In this document: positions 13,826 to 24,341 of the stretch, piece after piece | Numbering within the stretch: position 1 is the first letter of the stretch | Layout of the letters: each line of letters opens with the position of its first letter | NCBI GenBank assembly: GCA_002104985.1 | Contig: MCGO01000003.1 | Location: 620,001-684,000, forward strand | DNA from: Rhizoclosmatium globosum | Taxonomy: Eukaryota; Chytridiomycota; Chytridiomycetes; Chytridiales; Chytriomycetaceae | Direction: 5' to 3' | Length of the DNA: 64,000 bases | Position numbers and translations under genes: made by a program | Notes under the pieces: model-generated | Seen by the model: only the letters and a program-made list of their open reading frames with translations | Told to the model about the DNA's origin: nothing | Database searches by the model: none

Positions 13826-15266
13826 TGTTGCTCCAGAATCGCGTCCATTTCCACTGCAACTATTCGTTCATTCCAGTAACCAGCGAGAGTGCGTCGGACC
13901 AAGTCGATTCAAGGAGTCTATTGAGTGTGTTAGTCCCGCATTCTGTGAATGGAAAGGGCAAGCTACAGGTAGGAGACGTAGAAGAAAGAGTAGATGGTGG
14001 CAGATCGAAAAGAAACAAGAACAGAACCAGAATCGAAAGGAAGGGCTCGCTTGCCACACTTCAAGGGAAACACACTCGCCTTAATTCCCCAGAATCGCGT
14101 CCATTTCCACTCCAACTATTCATTCCAGTAACCAGCGAGAGCGCGTTGGACCAAGTCAATTCAAGGAGCCTATTGAGTGTGTTAGTCCTGGCAAAGTGAG
14201 ATGATAGGGGGAGGGAAGAAGATGAAGTAGAAACACAACAAAAAGTAAACTATAAAATCACATAAAGTGAAGTCCCACTAATCACACCGCTCAGGCCTCG
14301 CTCCGGCAGTTCACTACCGACACAGCCGCCACTCAAGGTGGTATTGCCTAATATACTCGCTCACCCTTTAAACACACCGCTCAGGCCTCGCTCCGGCAGT
14401 TCACTACCGACACAGCCGCCACTCAAGGTGGTATTGCCTAATATACTCGCTCACCCTTTAAACACACCGCTCAGGCCTCGCTCCGGCAGTTCACTACCGA
14501 CACAGCCGCCACTCAAGGTGGTATTGCCTAATATACTCGCTCACCCTTTAAACACACCGCTCAGGCCTCGCTCCGGCAGTTCACTACCGACACAGCCGCC
14601 ACTCAAGGTGGTATTGCCTTATGAACTCGCTCCCCGCTCACTAAACCGGAATACACACTCGCCTTGTTGCTCCAGAATCGCGTCCATTTCCACTCCAACT
14701 ATTCGTTCATTCCAGTAACCAGCGAGAGTGCGTCGGACCAAGTCGATTCAAGGAGTCTATTGAGTGTGTTAGTCCCGCATTCTGTGAATGGAAAGGGCAA
14801 GCTACAAGTAGGAGACGTAGAAAAAAGAGTAGATGGTGGCAGATCGAAAAGAAACAAGAACAGAACCAGAATCGAAAGGAAGGGCTCGCTCGCCACACTT
14901 CAAGGGAAACACACTCGCCTTAATTCCCCAGAATCGCGTCCACTTCCACTCCAACTATTCATTCCAGTAACCAGCGAGAGCGCGTTGGACCAAGTCGATT
15001 CAAGGAGCCTATTGAGTGTGTTAGTCCTGGCAAAGTGAGATGATAGGGGAGGGAAGAAGATGAAGTAGAAACACAACAAAAAGTAAACTATAAAATCACA
15101 TAAAGTGAAGTCCCACTAATCACACCGCTCAGGCCTCGCTCCGGCAGTTCACTACCGACACAGCCGCCACTCAAGGTGGTATTGCCTTATGAACTCGCTC
15201 CCCGCTCACTAAACCGGAATACACACTCGCCTTGTTGCTCCAGAATCGCGTCCATATCCACTCCAA

Positions 15267-16830
15267 CTATTCATCCCAGTGACCAGCGAGATCGAGTCGG
15301 AAAGGTCCAGTGGTAGAGTGAAGTTCGTGGATCGTTGACCAAAAGTGGTGCCTGGACAAAAGAGAGTGGTGAGAATTATATTTAGTAGAAAGACGAAAGA
15401 AAAACAAACCATTTGAAAGTATATGAGTAGTTACTTCGGCAGTAATTGTTGGTGTCGTTGATCTGTTGGATGTGTTTGGATTGTCAGGTTTGGGGAGAAA
15501 AAAGAAGTGCATACCCAATTGCTCAAAGAGTCTGAAGCGCGATGCAAAGCAACCATGTGTGTGAAACGTTATTCAGAAAGATCAGTCTTGTGCGTTTTTG
15601 GTGGAACACAGCTGCAGTGCTGATAGGCGGGCCATGAGTTCCTTGCGCAGTAGGCAGTGTCTTGAGCGTTGGAAGAAGGCTACAGATGGTCGGCAAATCT
15701 GTGTAAGAGTGAGCGTGTCAGTGTGTAGTGAAAGAAGAATCAAGAGGAATAGTGAAGGAAATGGATGCAAACCAAAATACCTCGTTTTGGGTTTAAAAGT
15801 TGGATACTCACGGCAGCATATTAAAACAAAGGTCCCTCAGTGGATATCTGAACTGACCAACGAGGAAAGTGAGGTGCAGTCGACTGGAGAACAATTTTTT
15901 TGGTCCAGAATTGTCAGAATTTTTCGGGGGGTTGACAGGTCGTTGAAGACAAGAGACAAGGTCGTTGATCAACGTCGGATACCGTGTCATGTCTTGAAAG
16001 CGAGCAGCGTCAGAGCGGGGTGGAGTCGCTGGAGAAAAAGCTGTTAGTTATCAAGTTTGACATATAGGGTGACGGGGGAAGGAGGAGAAAATAGGGGGCA
16101 ATGACAAATAAAGCAATCTTACGTTTCATAAGGTAGAGAGTATGGCGTGCAACAAGGTGGTGCAGTTGTTGGACGTTTTCAGTTGAAGGGACAAGGAGAG
16201 AAGACGTGACGGAAGAGGTCCAAGTCTTGTGGCCGACGTGTAGTTCCAACTTGGGTCTCAAAAACAGCGTTGAGTGGACCAGAAGAGACTAGAGACGATC
16301 TGGATGGCTCTTGGGCGAGCACCGAAGAGCCGAGTACCTTTGGATGGAACCACCAGAGAAGACAACAAAGCGACTCAGACGCGATGTTCACCATTGGACC
16401 ACCAAGTAAGCTTAGAGTAGTGCCTTAGTAGCTCTGGAAGATCTGGCGGTGTCTGGGAGGTGCTCAGAGGACCGTGGATGACTTGGACTTGACCAACACC
16501 AGGGCGACCTCAACCTCCGAGCGACGGTTGGACTTGAGGTTAGTCCTATTAGCATGGTAAAAATCGTATTAGTATTTGGGCATCAAGCAGAAGGTGATCG
16601 GAGGTGAAGTGGGGATGTGCAGAGAGGAGGGGGGAATCAACCTGTCGAGGGAAAAGAGAAGAGCGCGTTTGGATGAAAGAAAAATGCGACAATTCGAAAC
16701 AGCTCACCTTCTTTTCGCTTCTGAACGAGATGGTCGGAAATTAATGGGAGGATTTCTGGAAGAGAGGTGATCCAACTCGGATGGCGTTGACGACTGAGCG
16801 CTGAATGAAACTTGCGGATTCAGATAATTG
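15267..16830 (-). pseudogene. Degenerate intron-containing gene, left copy
   Basis: On the minus strand there is a string of intron-like segments with good ends: 16,041-16,122 (GTAAGA...CTAACAG), 15,699-15,811 (GTGAGT...ACACAG), 15,463-15,514 (GTATGC...CCAACAG) and 15,352-15,409 (GTTTGT...GTCCAG). Removing the first joins two open frames in phase, giving about 120 residues (start near 16,261, through HLVARHTLYLMK, PFSPATPPRS, MTRYPTLINDLVSCL, to CFNML). After the second intron this copy meets a stop. The right copy stays open at that point because it lacks one C (ATTTGCGACC versus ATTTGCCGACC). The upstream part has further stops. I do not recognise the protein. The last exon runs into the array's boundary monomer, so transcription would enter the satellite. 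It may be a decayed subtelomeric family member or a spliced non-coding RNA. Confidence 0.45.
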
Positions 16831-17960
16831 AGTCGAAATAATTATTCACATCGTTTATGCAACAGATTCCAGGGTGTTCAAGTTTCGTCTGATTCGCATG
16901 TTTGCTTTGTTCCCTTTCAAGTCACCACTGCAATTGAACTTTGTTCATGTGAAATATTCACTTGATAATTCCCATTCACATTTAGTTGTTTTTTTGTGCG
17001 CTGTGCAATATCGCGCAGTATTCCATGTAGATTTAACCAATAATAGTTACGGACGTTTCTGATAAGCGCTCAAAGAAGTGAAGGCAAGCTTTGGATATTT
17101 TGTATATTTTTCACGCAGTTGGTATGTATTTTGATTGGGCACATGAATGAAAGAATGCAATGGATGAGAGCCAGGTAGTCCAAGAATCAAGATAATATTC
17201 GAATAACAGCAAATAACACAATTTCGAACAGTGTAAAACACTGCCAATTGTTCATGACAATGTTGGTTTTGAGGCGTCAATCTTGGACCCTTAAATAGCC
17301 ACAACACTCGTGGAATGAACTGACTTATGATTCAACAACTTAAAGTTGTGCCTAAGTGCCTTTAAGAATGGGTATAGATTCACAGGCAGCTGCTCCCATC
17401 TCTTGCGAGACCACATTGAGACATGATATGACAACCAACAAGGCAGTTCCCGCAAACAATAAATGGGAAACACGAGTGCTTAGACTAATAGGAAAGGAAA
17501 GTGCGGCATCATGGACGATTGAGGAGTAAGCATCCTGATATGTTGGTAGGGTGGGAAAGGGAATCAGTTGAGAAGAAAAACGGGGAAAGAAGGGTCAAAA
17601 CCAGAATAATGTGTATTGTACAGGAATCATGGCACAATTCTAAAATTGATAAGAAAGTTCATTATGCGATTGTTTTGGTTATGGAAATCTCAATCATCCC
17701 CACCCAGCTGCACGAAGACTCTGGCACAACGCAGATCGAAGGCGGAGTACGGATCAACCTCCCCTTGTTCCTGCATGCTCAAAGTAGAATCAATCGTGAG
17801 GAGTTAAAGCCCCTCAGTCTGGAAGCAGTCCTTGTTGGCAAGTGTGGCGACGCTTTCTTCTACAACTCTGAGCCCACTGTCCTATGGCGGAGCTCGTTAC
17901 TCTCCCAAAGTGATCCGCTTCTCGAAATGGCCGCCACTAACAATGCAGGTGGTGGCGGAG
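15300..17960 (+). repeat. Left arm of non-satellite inverted repeat
   Basis: Sequence from the array boundary to inside the arrestin-like gene recurs in reverse complement at 54,101-56,716. Matching landmarks include the stretch around 16,576-16,770 (right 55,258-55,485), the one around 17,047-17,307 (right 54,753-55,001) and the first ~270 bp of the arrestin coding region. The copies differ by scattered substitutions and small indels. For example, the right copy has about 9 extra bases near 54,415 relative to 17,640. Apart from the degenerate gene listed separately and the arrestin start I see no feature in it; 16,830-17,680 holds nothing I can support as coding. Confidence 0.9.
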
Positions 17961-20239
17961 CTCACAGGGAGAATGTATGGAGTTTTGTTTCAGATGTGTC
18001 CACTGGAGACGAAGATCACACACTGGATGATGACTTTAATGAGAACGATCGCATCTTTGATACAGCACTGAAACAAGGCGCTTCTTTGTAGGTTTCCTTC
18101 TTTCTGTGATTGTAGCGGCGTAGTGGCTAAATTGGTTATGACAGCATGCAGTTCCCCTTCTCATTCAAGATTCCCAACACTCTGCCACCATCTATTTCTC
18201 CTTCTCCATCTGCGTATATTGTAGAATCATCTTGTCCGCAATGTACGGTGTTGCTGGACCAACAAAATGGTATTGAGAAACCTGGATTGGTCAAGTATCC
18301 TCAGTACGAAGTAATGGCCATGTTGTCTTTCGAGTCCTTCGCCGTCAGTGCCTATCAAGTTGTTTCGGCAGGCATTCCGGTGACGAGAGGTGTGGAGGAC
18401 GATGTCGTTTTTTCAGAGTTGACCAAGGGAGAAGGAACCTTAGGAGCAGGTAAGGATACGTCTTTCTGGTATGCTGAGCTGACTGAGGCGGTACGAATAG
18501 GGGCGTTCCGATACAAGTATTGGGATGCACCAAAATACTCTGTTTTGAACTCTCAAACCAAATTTGACTTCAAGCTTCAACTTACTTCCGCCGCAACTGA
18601 TTTATCTAAGATTGAAAGCGTATCTATGAGACCTGTATATCGATACAAGCATATGTACGTTCAAATTCAAATCTGTTCAATCTCTGACTCCAACTAATAA
18701 TCCATCAGTACCGCCCCGGAAGCCCCCACCCAACAAACTTCTCACCTCTACACTCCTTTTCAGTCTACCACCCAATTCCCAATCCGTACAATCAACCTCT
18801 CCCCAACAACCTTCACCTCAACAACCATTCCAATCACTCTCCCAACCCTCCCCTTCCCTTACCCTTCCGCCAAGAATCTCGGCGCCTGGACCCTCGAAAA
18901 CGCCCTCGAAGTCGCAATCACCTACCGAAACCCAACAAACCCCGTCGGCTCCCTCTCCCGCATAATGAAACCTCCACACAACCACGCAGTGCACCACGCC
19001 GAAGGCGGTTACATCCAACAAGCAGAAGGAACACGAACAGCATTCCTCTGCATCCCCGTCCAAGTGGTGCACCCATACACCCCAAGCCCTGCATCGCCCC
19101 TCAAAACCGCTGACGAACGACAAGACCTCGAAGCCCTAATGGACCGCGTTGAAGCAAGCGGTGTAACTGCAGGGGGTACAGTGTCATGCCTTTTCAGTGC
19201 CAAGAAGCTCGTCCGAATCGGTTTGAGAGACTGGGTTGACGCTGGACGAGACGATGAGATTTCAGTCGTCCCGGGTGCATCTGGATACATGGAAGAAGAA
19301 TCTGGAGTCGCCGCATATCGAAGTGATGCGAAGCCGAAAATGACAGGTCCTGTGGGTGTAGCCCCTCCAATTCCACCTGTCCCTACGCCACCCACTTCTA
19401 TTCCTACTTCTGCAACTTCGCCAGCGGTTACATCTCCGGTGATCCCTACACGCGGTATCAGTGCAATCACGGTTCCAGCTGAACTCAATGCGCCATCGAT
19501 TCCAGCCCGAAACACATCATCTATTGGTGGAGTTTCCAAAGCACTCAGTAAAGACAAGAACCGCAAGAGTATTGCGTCTTCATTGAATTTGACAGAAATC
19601 ACAGCATCGACTCCAATTGTGATTCCAAAGCGTGCTCAGTCACAACCGAGAAAGATTTTCTTGGATGGAAAGAGCGGGGTAGGAGGAGCAGGGCTGTTGC
19701 CTTTGACGAGAGGGATCGGGCCTGGTGGACCAGGGGTGAGAGGTGTTGGAGTGAATGCGGCACGGAATGGTCCTTTGCCACCCCTTCCGCCTGGCCAGCA
19801 AGCCATTCCTCAAGTTATGGCTTCGAGAAGTTCAATGCTCTCTGACGCAAATACTGTTTCTACAAACGTAAACAGCCAATGGGGAAGCGGGATTCCAGGA
19901 TCCATCAATCGTGAACAATTCGAAGCGGCAAGTATTGGATCCTCTGAAGAAGATATCGTGGCATCGATTCTAGATTCCAATGCATACGGCGACGAGGAAG
20001 AGTTTTTCAGCACAAATGGTGCAGACGATTCCCACATTTCGTTTCACGACAACAATGGAGACCAGTATGGGGCTCCGCCCCAAAAGAAGCAAGTGACGTT
20101 CAACGAAACACTTGAAATGTTTAGTGCAAAGAGCGTGGCATGGACAGACTCCACCATCAGTGACTACGACCCCAACAATGTCAACAATCGAACCAGCTTT
20201 GCAGGCAATAAAGTGCGAACTACTTCGATGCTGGGACCT

Positions 20240-20278
<39 letters not shown>

Positions 20279-20983
20279 GCGGCGGCATCATCACCAACTA
20301 CGCCACTGCCGTCAATTCCAGTCAGTACAAGTCCATCACCCGCGGGAATGACAGCTGAAGAAGCCGCACGTCTCGCACAAGAATTCACGAACCGCATGTC
20401 ACTCACGACACAAGTAGAACAAGAAATCTTGTTCCACACACCATCAAATGAAGAACGCGGTGTGAGTATTGAGTATGGGGAGCCAAGTGGAAGCATGATT
20501 CCAGGAGGAAGAGGAGTGATCTCGGGACCTGGAGGTGGAGGAGGAAGTGGTGCAGGTGATTTTGGACGTCCATTGAGATACGCCAGTGTTCCAAGACACT
20601 TGGTGGATGGTAAAGGGCCAGCGAATGCAGGAGCAGGAGGTTCAGTTCCTGGACCTGGAAGCATGCGACCTGGTCCAGCTCCCGGAGGAGGAGGGTTATT
20701 GTCAAGAATGGTTGGCAATGTGCGCCAAGCAGTTACTGGCGTAGGAGGTAGTGGAGGAGGCGTTGGGGGCGGTGTTGCGAGCGGGTCTCCGTCACTTGTC
20801 CAACAAGGAAATCGTAACCCAGTGCAAGAAAGAAGTGGAGCCGGTGGGTCAATGGGAGGGGTATCAGTTCCGGGATCTCCACCACTTGGAGGAGACAGAT
20901 CTGCAAGCGCATCGCCAGTTGCACAACAAAAGGGACCTGTTGTAATTGCACCCCGAACGTCGTCAGCACGATGGACCGAGTAA
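17681..20983 (+). CDS. Arrestin-like protein with long disordered C-terminus
   Basis: Three exons joined in frame: 17,681-18,087, 18,145-18,654 and 18,709-20,983 (introns of 57 and 54 bp), giving about 1,060 residues. The N-terminal part starts MEISIIPTQL and has FPFSFKIPNTLPPS after the first intron, a typical fungal arrestin N-domain motif. An arrestin C-like beta-sandwich follows (about residues 150-450). The rest is low-complexity Pro/Gly/Ser with a poly-Ala run encoded by a CAG/GCA repeat. Arrestin-related proteins act as adaptors that bring ubiquitin ligases or endocytic machinery to membrane cargo; I see no clear PPxY motif, so the partner is not assigned. The gene begins inside the inverted-repeat block, and its first ~270 coding bases also occur, truncated, at 54,106-54,374. 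This copy is the complete one. Confidence 0.8.
20244..20289 (+). repeat. CAG/CGG trinucleotide run in arrestin gene
   Basis: About eleven CAG units followed by CGG units, read in the GCA/GCG frame of the arrestin-like protein as about 15 consecutive alanines. Pure triplet runs like this are prone to length change, and gain or loss of whole units would keep the frame. Confidence 0.9.
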
Positions 20984-21083
20984 TATGTTTCCAAAAATAC
21001 AAGTTTTTTTAGTTTTTTGAATGATTGGGACAGCGGGTGAGGTTCGATCCGGCTCCAACAAAAGATCACAAAGAAACAACGCA

Positions 21084-22844
21084 ATGGCACACAACACTCA
21101 CACACACTCTCTCTTGCACCACCAACTGCACCCACCGTGGACACTCGACGACGACGACGAAGACGACGACTTGAACAACGGCGGCGAACAAGGACGGCCA
21201 CTCGGCGAAACAACCTGGGCCGACTCCGACGCCACGCTCGCTCCGGCGCCGCTGTCCACAGAGTCCGGCGCCACGTCAGCCGCGAAACTCAATTACAAGC
21301 CGGCGCACGTGTCACCGGCGGGCTCCTCGACGCTCGACTCGCCCGACTTTGCTGTTTTTGGGCTCGCTCCTCTTTCGAACGACCCGCTTCCTTCTGCGGG
21401 CGATGCAACAACAGAGAACAACAACTGTAACGACGACGACGATGACTCAGATCCACTCCCTGAAATGATGTACGTGACCGACGAGCTGGGAAACATTCTG
21501 ACGCTCAAAGACCCAGGTACGTTTGTGTTGTGCAAATTTGCTTGTCGCTCCTGACGGCACTTCTGTTTGATTCGCCGCCTCCTTTTCTAATTCACTTTTG
21601 ATGTTCCTAGGCACTTGGAATAAGTGGCTCACGAAAAACTGTCCAACCGTTCCAAAAGATCGTCTGGGTCGCTCGCTCTGTCCCTGGCTCGTTGGCCGCA
21701 ATCTGTTTGAATACATTGACGATGAGAAAGTAGCCAGCTTCACTCGTCACATCATCTATATGCTTGGAACTAGTCAACAAGAGAATTTCAAATAGTACGT
21801 TTCTGTCAAAAAGAGAGATTGAGTGTGCATTTCTAATACCCTCCGACACCCACTAGTTTCTGGTTTTGCGACACTCCTTCTCATGAACGAAAAATGTTAA
21901 TGAATGTGACGGCTCACCAAGCATTTGATGACTCCAAACTGATTGTCTGGGCATCTCGAATCATCTACGAAAAACCTCTCGCTGTCGCTCAAAATTGGCT
22001 CAACTCTGAAGTTATTGTCTGTAACACCACCGCGAATCCTTCGTCTTCAGCTCAATTAGAAACTGCATCATCAATCTCAAATTCATCTTCAGCAACACTT
22101 CAACCTCAATCAGTAGTCCCGTCCTATTCAGAACCTTCTCGCGTAACTGCATCATCAACCACCTGCCCAGTAACATCAAAACCAATCACAAAATGTTTAC
22201 CAAACAGAAACGTCTGTTCGTATTGTAAACGGATCATGGTCCTTTCTGATGACTTGGATCCAAAAATCGTACAAATGATCACATCCTCATCCCAAACATT
22301 ACCTGCCTCCATCATTTACGAAGGCCCTATTCCTTTCATTGGTGCCCGCGGTCGTTCAGGCGTTCAACCTGCATCTCCATCAGGAAGCGACTATTCATCC
22401 TCATCTTCTTCCCAAACTGCAACCCACACAGCATCCTCCACAACCCCTGTACAACTTTCCATTCAAGGCGTTACAAACCACCTCTGGCTCTCACCCCACC
22501 AATACTACAACATTGCAAACCTAGACGACAATGTCACTATCTATAACGGCGTGTGTGAAGTCTGTTACGCTGAAATCGGATACCTCTTTTTCAAACGCGG
22601 GACGTTTGCAAATGGGATGCGGGTGGTTGCGGAAGAAAGCCTTGGAGCTGAGATAAAGCGGTTGGAGGTTGTTGAGAAGCAAGTTGAGAAGGAGAAGTTG
22701 GGGGCTGCTTTCAAGAGTTTAAAACGAGGGAGTGGTAGTGCTGGAGGAATGGAACGGGAAGAAAAGAAGGTTCGGTTGATTGCACCGAAGCCGGGGTCTG
22801 CGGTTCCTGTTGCCGTTTCAGATGGACCTCGGTCTGTTTTTTAA
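21084..22844 (+). CDS. PAS-like protein with CxxC-KR motif
   Basis: Three exons: 21,084-21,516, 21,611-21,794 and 21,857-22,844, all joined in phase. The start is ATGGCA at 21,084; an in-frame ATG at 21,021 is an alternative. After an acidic, disordered N-terminus (DDDDEDDD; DDDDDSDPLPEM), residues about 145-260 have the layout of a small PAS-like sensor fold: a W-x2-W start, GRSLCPWLVGRNLFEYI, then FWFCDTPSHERKMLMNV. A Ser/Thr-rich stretch leads to CSYCKRIMVL and later NHLWLSP...NGVCEVCYAEIG, four cysteines that could bind metal. A similar order of PAS-like segment then CSWCKR...C-x2-C occurs in many bacterial signalling proteins, as I recall; that link is an inference. The C-terminus is Lys/Glu-rich and helical. 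Ligand and role are unknown. Confidence 0.65.
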
Positions 22845-22983
22845 ACGATTATTGATTGGACTATTTGATATGGGAGGGTCATTTCTGTATATTTCTTTCA
22901 ACACCCTTTTGTTTTTGGTAGTACATACACATTATCTAATGATTTATTTATTTATTATTTACCAACTAAAAAGAACACTGGAA

Positions 22984-24171
22984 ATGTCGCAAGTTATCGT
23001 GACACATAAGGGCAAGAAGCTCGAACTCTCCTTCAATCCAACTGACACGCTTGGTCATCTTGTCGCCAAATGCTCCCAAATCACTGGCGTTCCAACAGAC
23101 CGCATCAAACTACTTGCCTCAGGAGGTGAGAACAACCCCCTTTCCAAAAAGCGAAGATATAAACACACATCCCTCCTTTCTTTCCCTCCCTTTCAGAATC
23201 TCCTGCACCGAAGCGTAAACGGCCGTCGCAGTCCAGTAATGACGATCCTGTTGAGGTGTTGGCTAACTGGGGAACTTCCATCAAAAACACGTTGAACGGA
23301 TGGTTTGGGACAGGACAAGACAGTGAGAGGGATCAGCAGCAGAAGCAAAGACCGGCAGAAGATTTACCCCCGAGGTTGGGGGTGAGAGTGAATGTGTTGG
23401 GACAGGAAGATTTCCGTGGTTCATATGGTTGGTTCTCCCTTCCGCTTCCCAGCTGGCCCTGCTCCTTATCGTCGCATGTTCAATCCTAACGCGGAAAGTG
23501 TATATATGCCCAGTTACTAAATGGTAATTGATAGTTATGATGAAGGACACTTCTGCCGCCCTCCAACACTACGGAATCAAAAACGGAAGCAAGATCATGA
23601 TGTTAGGAGACGCAGCTGTAAGCTTATAGTCTTATTTTAACCACTGGTCACTCCGTCTTAACCCCTAATACTCATACAGCCCATCCCCCAACCTGCACCA
23701 ACATCAACCCCACTTGCAGCCAGCAGCAGCAACGCATCTGCAAATGCATCAGCCCAATCCCTTCACACAATGACTCCCGAAGAACTCGCCCTCCACAAAC
23801 TCGCCGAAATCGAAACAACACTAACCCAAACGACAACACCCCTCGTTGAATCCTATATCTCCCTCGCCCTTGAATACACAACCACACCTATATCCGCAAT
23901 CGACCCTGTCCAGTCCAAGAAACTCAAAGACTCACATGCACGCGTGAGTGAACTGATTCTGCAGGTGTTGTTGAAGGTTGATGGAGTGAAAGTTCCTGAG
24001 GGTGACGAGCTTGTGCGTGGGAAGCGGAAGGAGGCTGTGAAACGGTGTAATGGGTATTTGGATACAGTTGATGGATGGAAGGAGAAGGTGCGGGAGTTTG
24101 AGGAGAGGGTGAAGCAACAACAGCAGCAAACGGGGGAGGGTGAGGAAGGTGGAAGTGGTGCGAAGATGTGA
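22984..24171 (+). CDS. Ubiquitin-like/BAG-domain Hsp70 co-chaperone (BAG1-like)
   Basis: ATG at 22,984 opens a ubiquitin-like domain (MSQVIVTHKGKKLELSF... to DRIKLLASG). Splicing 23,125 to 23,535 continues it smoothly as V-MMKDTSAALQHYGIKNG and SKIMMLGD, the normal second half of such a fold. A second intron (23,618-23,679) leads to the last exon, which encodes a Pro/Ala/Ser linker and a BAG-type helical bundle (ELALHKLAEIETTL to EFEERVKQQQQQ, stop 24,171). BAG domains bind the Hsp70 ATPase domain and promote nucleotide exchange; the ubiquitin-like domain links the chaperone to the proteasome. The 409-bp interval 23,126-23,534 is long for this genome. It contains an open stretch with its own acceptor at 23,196 (APKRKRPSQSSNDDPVEVLA), so an alternative exon inside the UBL loop is possible. 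Confidence 0.8.
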
Positions 24172-24341
24172 TTAGTTTGGCACAGTGAAATAAGAACCAA
24201 TCTGCCTTTCCTTTAAACCGTCCTATGTTCATCCAAACGTTACAAATGGCACCCATAGCGGATTGAAAGCCGCTTGAAAATTGTGGTCTTGATGGGACCG
24301 GCATTTTCTTCCGCACAAACATCTCCAAAAACATCTCCAAA

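Larger units (their letters stand above)
1..15295 (+). repeat. Left satellite array, composite 659-839 bp monomers
   Basis: Tandem array filling the window's left edge. Corresponding points recur at 2484, 3142, 8401, 9900, 10739, 11398, 12237, 13076, 13825 and 14664. The spacings are 658-659, 749 or 839 bp, that is about 569 bp plus one to three extra 90-bp cores; 1150-bp steps are two monomers. Each full monomer has a run of 90-bp cores, a first roughly 125-bp module, a purine-rich spacer, a second diverged copy of that module, and an AT-richer tail. Open frames occur on both strands but start mostly with GTG or TTG, overlap each other and break with unit variants. I read the array as non-coding satellite. 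It ends in a diverged boundary monomer near 15,240-15,295. No telomeric TTAGGG tract is visible, so a subtelomeric position is inferred. Confidence 0.93.

Noticed and set aside
352..15038. Long open frames in the left array, repeating VLPNILAHPLNTPLRPRSG and LLQNRVHFHSNYSF
   Set aside because: They start mostly with GTG or TTG, overlap on both strands, and stay open mainly because the core is 90 bp. Monomer variants break them freely, so they are satellite, not genes.
1..15295. CRISPR-like array of direct repeats
   Set aside because: Units are far too long, no unique spacers separate identical short repeats, and the context is eukaryotic.
15598..16047. 149-residue plus-strand open frame in the left block
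   Set aside because: It has no ATG start and the right copy breaks it. The opposite strand instead shows conserved intron signals.
17047..17307. Open frame present in both arms (right 54,753-55,001)
   Set aside because: It is conserved only because the whole block is duplicated. The copies differ by indels and early stops, and there is no recognisable domain.
18105..18145. tRNA-like stretch (TAGTGGCTAAATTGGTTA)
   Set aside because: It resembles a D-arm but lacks the T-arm GTTCNANNC and an acceptor stem, and it lies inside intron 1 of the arrestin-like gene.
20164..21213. 349-residue minus-strand open frame opposite the arrestin tail
   Set aside because: It is a shadow of the low-complexity GC-rich coding strand (Pro/Gly-rich), and the arrestin frame on the plus strand is clearly the real one.
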